In this document: positions 6,215-7,379 of the stretch, in pieces
How positions within the stretch are numbered: the first letter of the stretch is position 1
How the letters are laid out: each line of letters begins with the position of its first letter
From: Lachnospiraceae bacterium
GTDB taxonomy: Bacteria > Bacillota > Clostridia > Lachnospirales > Lachnospiraceae
Length of the DNA: 7,379 nt
Assembly (NCBI GenBank): GCA_017615375.1
Contig: JAGAAH010000047.1
Coordinates: forward strand, 1 to 7,379
Reading direction: 5' to 3'
The notes under the pieces: model-generated
Databases searched by the model: none
What the model was told of the DNA's origin: nothing
Seen by the model: only the letters and a program-made list of their open reading frames with translations
Translations under genes and position numbers: made by a program

Positions 6215-7379
6215 TTAAATCTGTGCAAATGCCTGCTTAAAGTCTGCAATAATATCCTCGATATTCTCAAGACCTACAGAGATACGAACCAAACCTTCGT
6301 CAATATCTGCTGCCTTTAATTCTTCAGGAGAATATGTCGAATGTGTCATTGAAGCCGGATGCTCAACAAGTGTCTCTGCATCACCCAAAGATACTGCGAT
6401 AACGCACATCTTAAGGGAGTTAACAAACTTCATACCTGCGGCCTTTCCACCTTTAACCTTAATGGAAACCATACCGCCGAATCCGTTATGCATCTGCTTA
6501 GCTGCAATATCATGACCCGGATGAGTTGCAAGTCCCGGATAATCAATCTCCGTAACCTTTGACTCTGTCTGTAGGTATTCAACAAGCTTAGCTGCATTCT
6601 CGCAGTGACGCTGCATACGAATCTCCATTGTCTTAAGACCTCTTAAGATAAGGAATGCTTCCTGAGGTCCCATAACGGCACCTGTCATATCCTTAAGGCC
6701 GAACATCTTAACATTTGTGATGAATTCCTTTGAACCTACAACGAAGCCCGCGATAACATCGCCGTGTCCGTTAAGATACTTGGTTGCGGAATGAATAATA
6801 GCATCTGCGCCAAGCTCCAATGGTCTCTGGAGATAAGGAGTTGCGAATGTATTGTCGCAAACTACCATAATTTCAGGATTATATTCATGTGCAATCTTAG
6901 CTACCGCAGCGATATCCGTAATCTTAATTGTCGGGTTAGCCGGAGTCTCAAGATATACACAACATGTATTCTTCTTTAAAGCTTTCTTTACGTTTTCAGG
7001 ATCTGAAGTATCAACGAAATCAACTTCAACACCGTAACGTGTCATACCGTGGTTAAGATAAGCAAAAGTACATCCGTATAATGTCTTATCTGCGATAATA
7101 TGCTTACCTGCGCCTGCGATTGTCCAAAGACATGATGATACAGCACCCATACCTGATGAACATGCAACTGCTGCCTCAGCTCCTTCAAGTGCTGCTACCT
7201 TTTCCTCGAGAAGATTGGTTGTCGGATTACCGAGACGAGTATAGATAAATCCTTCCTCTTCTCCTGCAAAACACTTACCACCCTGCTCGCAATTATCAAA
7301 ATAAAATGTCGATGTCTGATAAATCGGCATCGCGAGGGAACGATATCCCTTCTCCCTAGTTACTCCCGCATGAATTGCG
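6215..7379 (-). CDS. megL: Methionine gamma-lyase, N-terminus cut off by window edge
   Basis: This is a PLP-dependent enzyme of the Cys/Met metabolism (trans-sulfuration) family, most likely methionine gamma-lyase (EC 4.4.1.11), which splits methionine into methanethiol, ammonia and 2-oxobutyrate. The open frame continues past the ATG at 7330 to the window end, adding AIHAGVTREKGYRSLA, which matches the family's N-terminal AIHAG motif. The true start is therefore outside, probably about ten residues further. The visible 387 residues include YTRLGNPT, SSGMGA (the PLP phosphate site), CDNTFATPYLQRP and SATKYLNGHGD, whose lysine (codon 6781-6779) is the PLP Schiff-base residue. The YGCT motif has its cysteine at codon 7072-7070; this residue marks methionine gamma-lyases and separates them from most cystathionine synthases and lyases. 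A broader cysteine/homocysteine-degrading activity remains possible. It is the first visible gene of the minus-strand unit, 23 bases before the permease. The protein is expected to be a cytosolic tetramer. No promoter is visible because the upstream region is outside the window. Confidence 0.92.
   Translation of the reverse strand, partial: AIHAGVTREKGYRSLAMPIYQTSTFYFDNCEQGGKCFAGEEEGFIYTRLGNPTTNLLEEKVAALEGAEAAVACSSGMGAVSSCLWTIAGAGKHIIADKTLYGCTFAYLNHGMTRYGVEVDFVDTSDPENVKKALKKNTCCVYLETPANPTIKITDIAAVAKIAHEYNPEIMVVCDNTFATPYLQRPLELGADAIIHSATKYLNGHGDVIAGFVVGSKEFITNVKMFGLKDMTGAVMGPQEAFLILRGLKTMEIRMQRHCENAAKLVEYLQTESKVTEIDYPGLATHPGHDIAAKQMHNGFGGMVSIKVKGGKAAGMKFVNSLKMCVIAVSLGDAETLVEHPASMTHSTYSPEELKAADIDEGLVRISVGLENIEDIIADFKQAFAQI

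Overview
This 7.4 kb window looks like the chromosome of an anaerobic, amino-acid-fermenting Firmicute of class Clostridia. It is moderately AT-rich, and its genes belong to Stickland-type D-proline reduction (prd), bacterial selenocysteine incorporation (selA, selB) and methionine breakdown. I cannot name a genus. Genes are packed tightly, with no gene-free stretch over 300 bases.

Layout: (i) Bases 1-1281, plus strand, are the downstream part of a prd operon. prdD and prdE are spaced by nine bases, and prdA/prdB presumably lie upstream, outside the window. (ii) Bases 1281-1307 form a perfect hairpin between two converging transcription units, a likely bidirectional terminator. (iii) Bases 1313-4626, minus strand, hold selA followed by selB. 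The selA stop and the selB GTG start share one base. (iv) Bases 4627-4745 are a short non-coding gap with a long imperfect hairpin, 42 bases end to end, just before selA. It could be a terminator for the preceding unit or a structured selA leader. (v) Bases 4746-6191, minus strand, encode a 12-helix APC-type amino acid permease interrupted by one in-frame TAG. (vi) Bases 6215-7379, minus strand, encode a methionine gamma-lyase whose N-terminus runs off the window edge.

How the genes fit together: proline reductase is a selenoenzyme in known clostridia (PrdB carries selenocysteine). Having the selenocysteine synthase and its dedicated elongation factor next to the prd genes is therefore functionally coherent. 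The lyase and permease look like a small operon for uptake and degradation of methionine or a related sulfur (possibly selenium) amino acid. The permease is probably inactive in this sequence unless the amber codon is suppressed or is a sequencing error.

I did not find a clearly new system. The observations most worth checking are the amber codon in the permease, the selA leader hairpin, and the PrdD/PrdE pair resembling a split PrdA-type proprotein.
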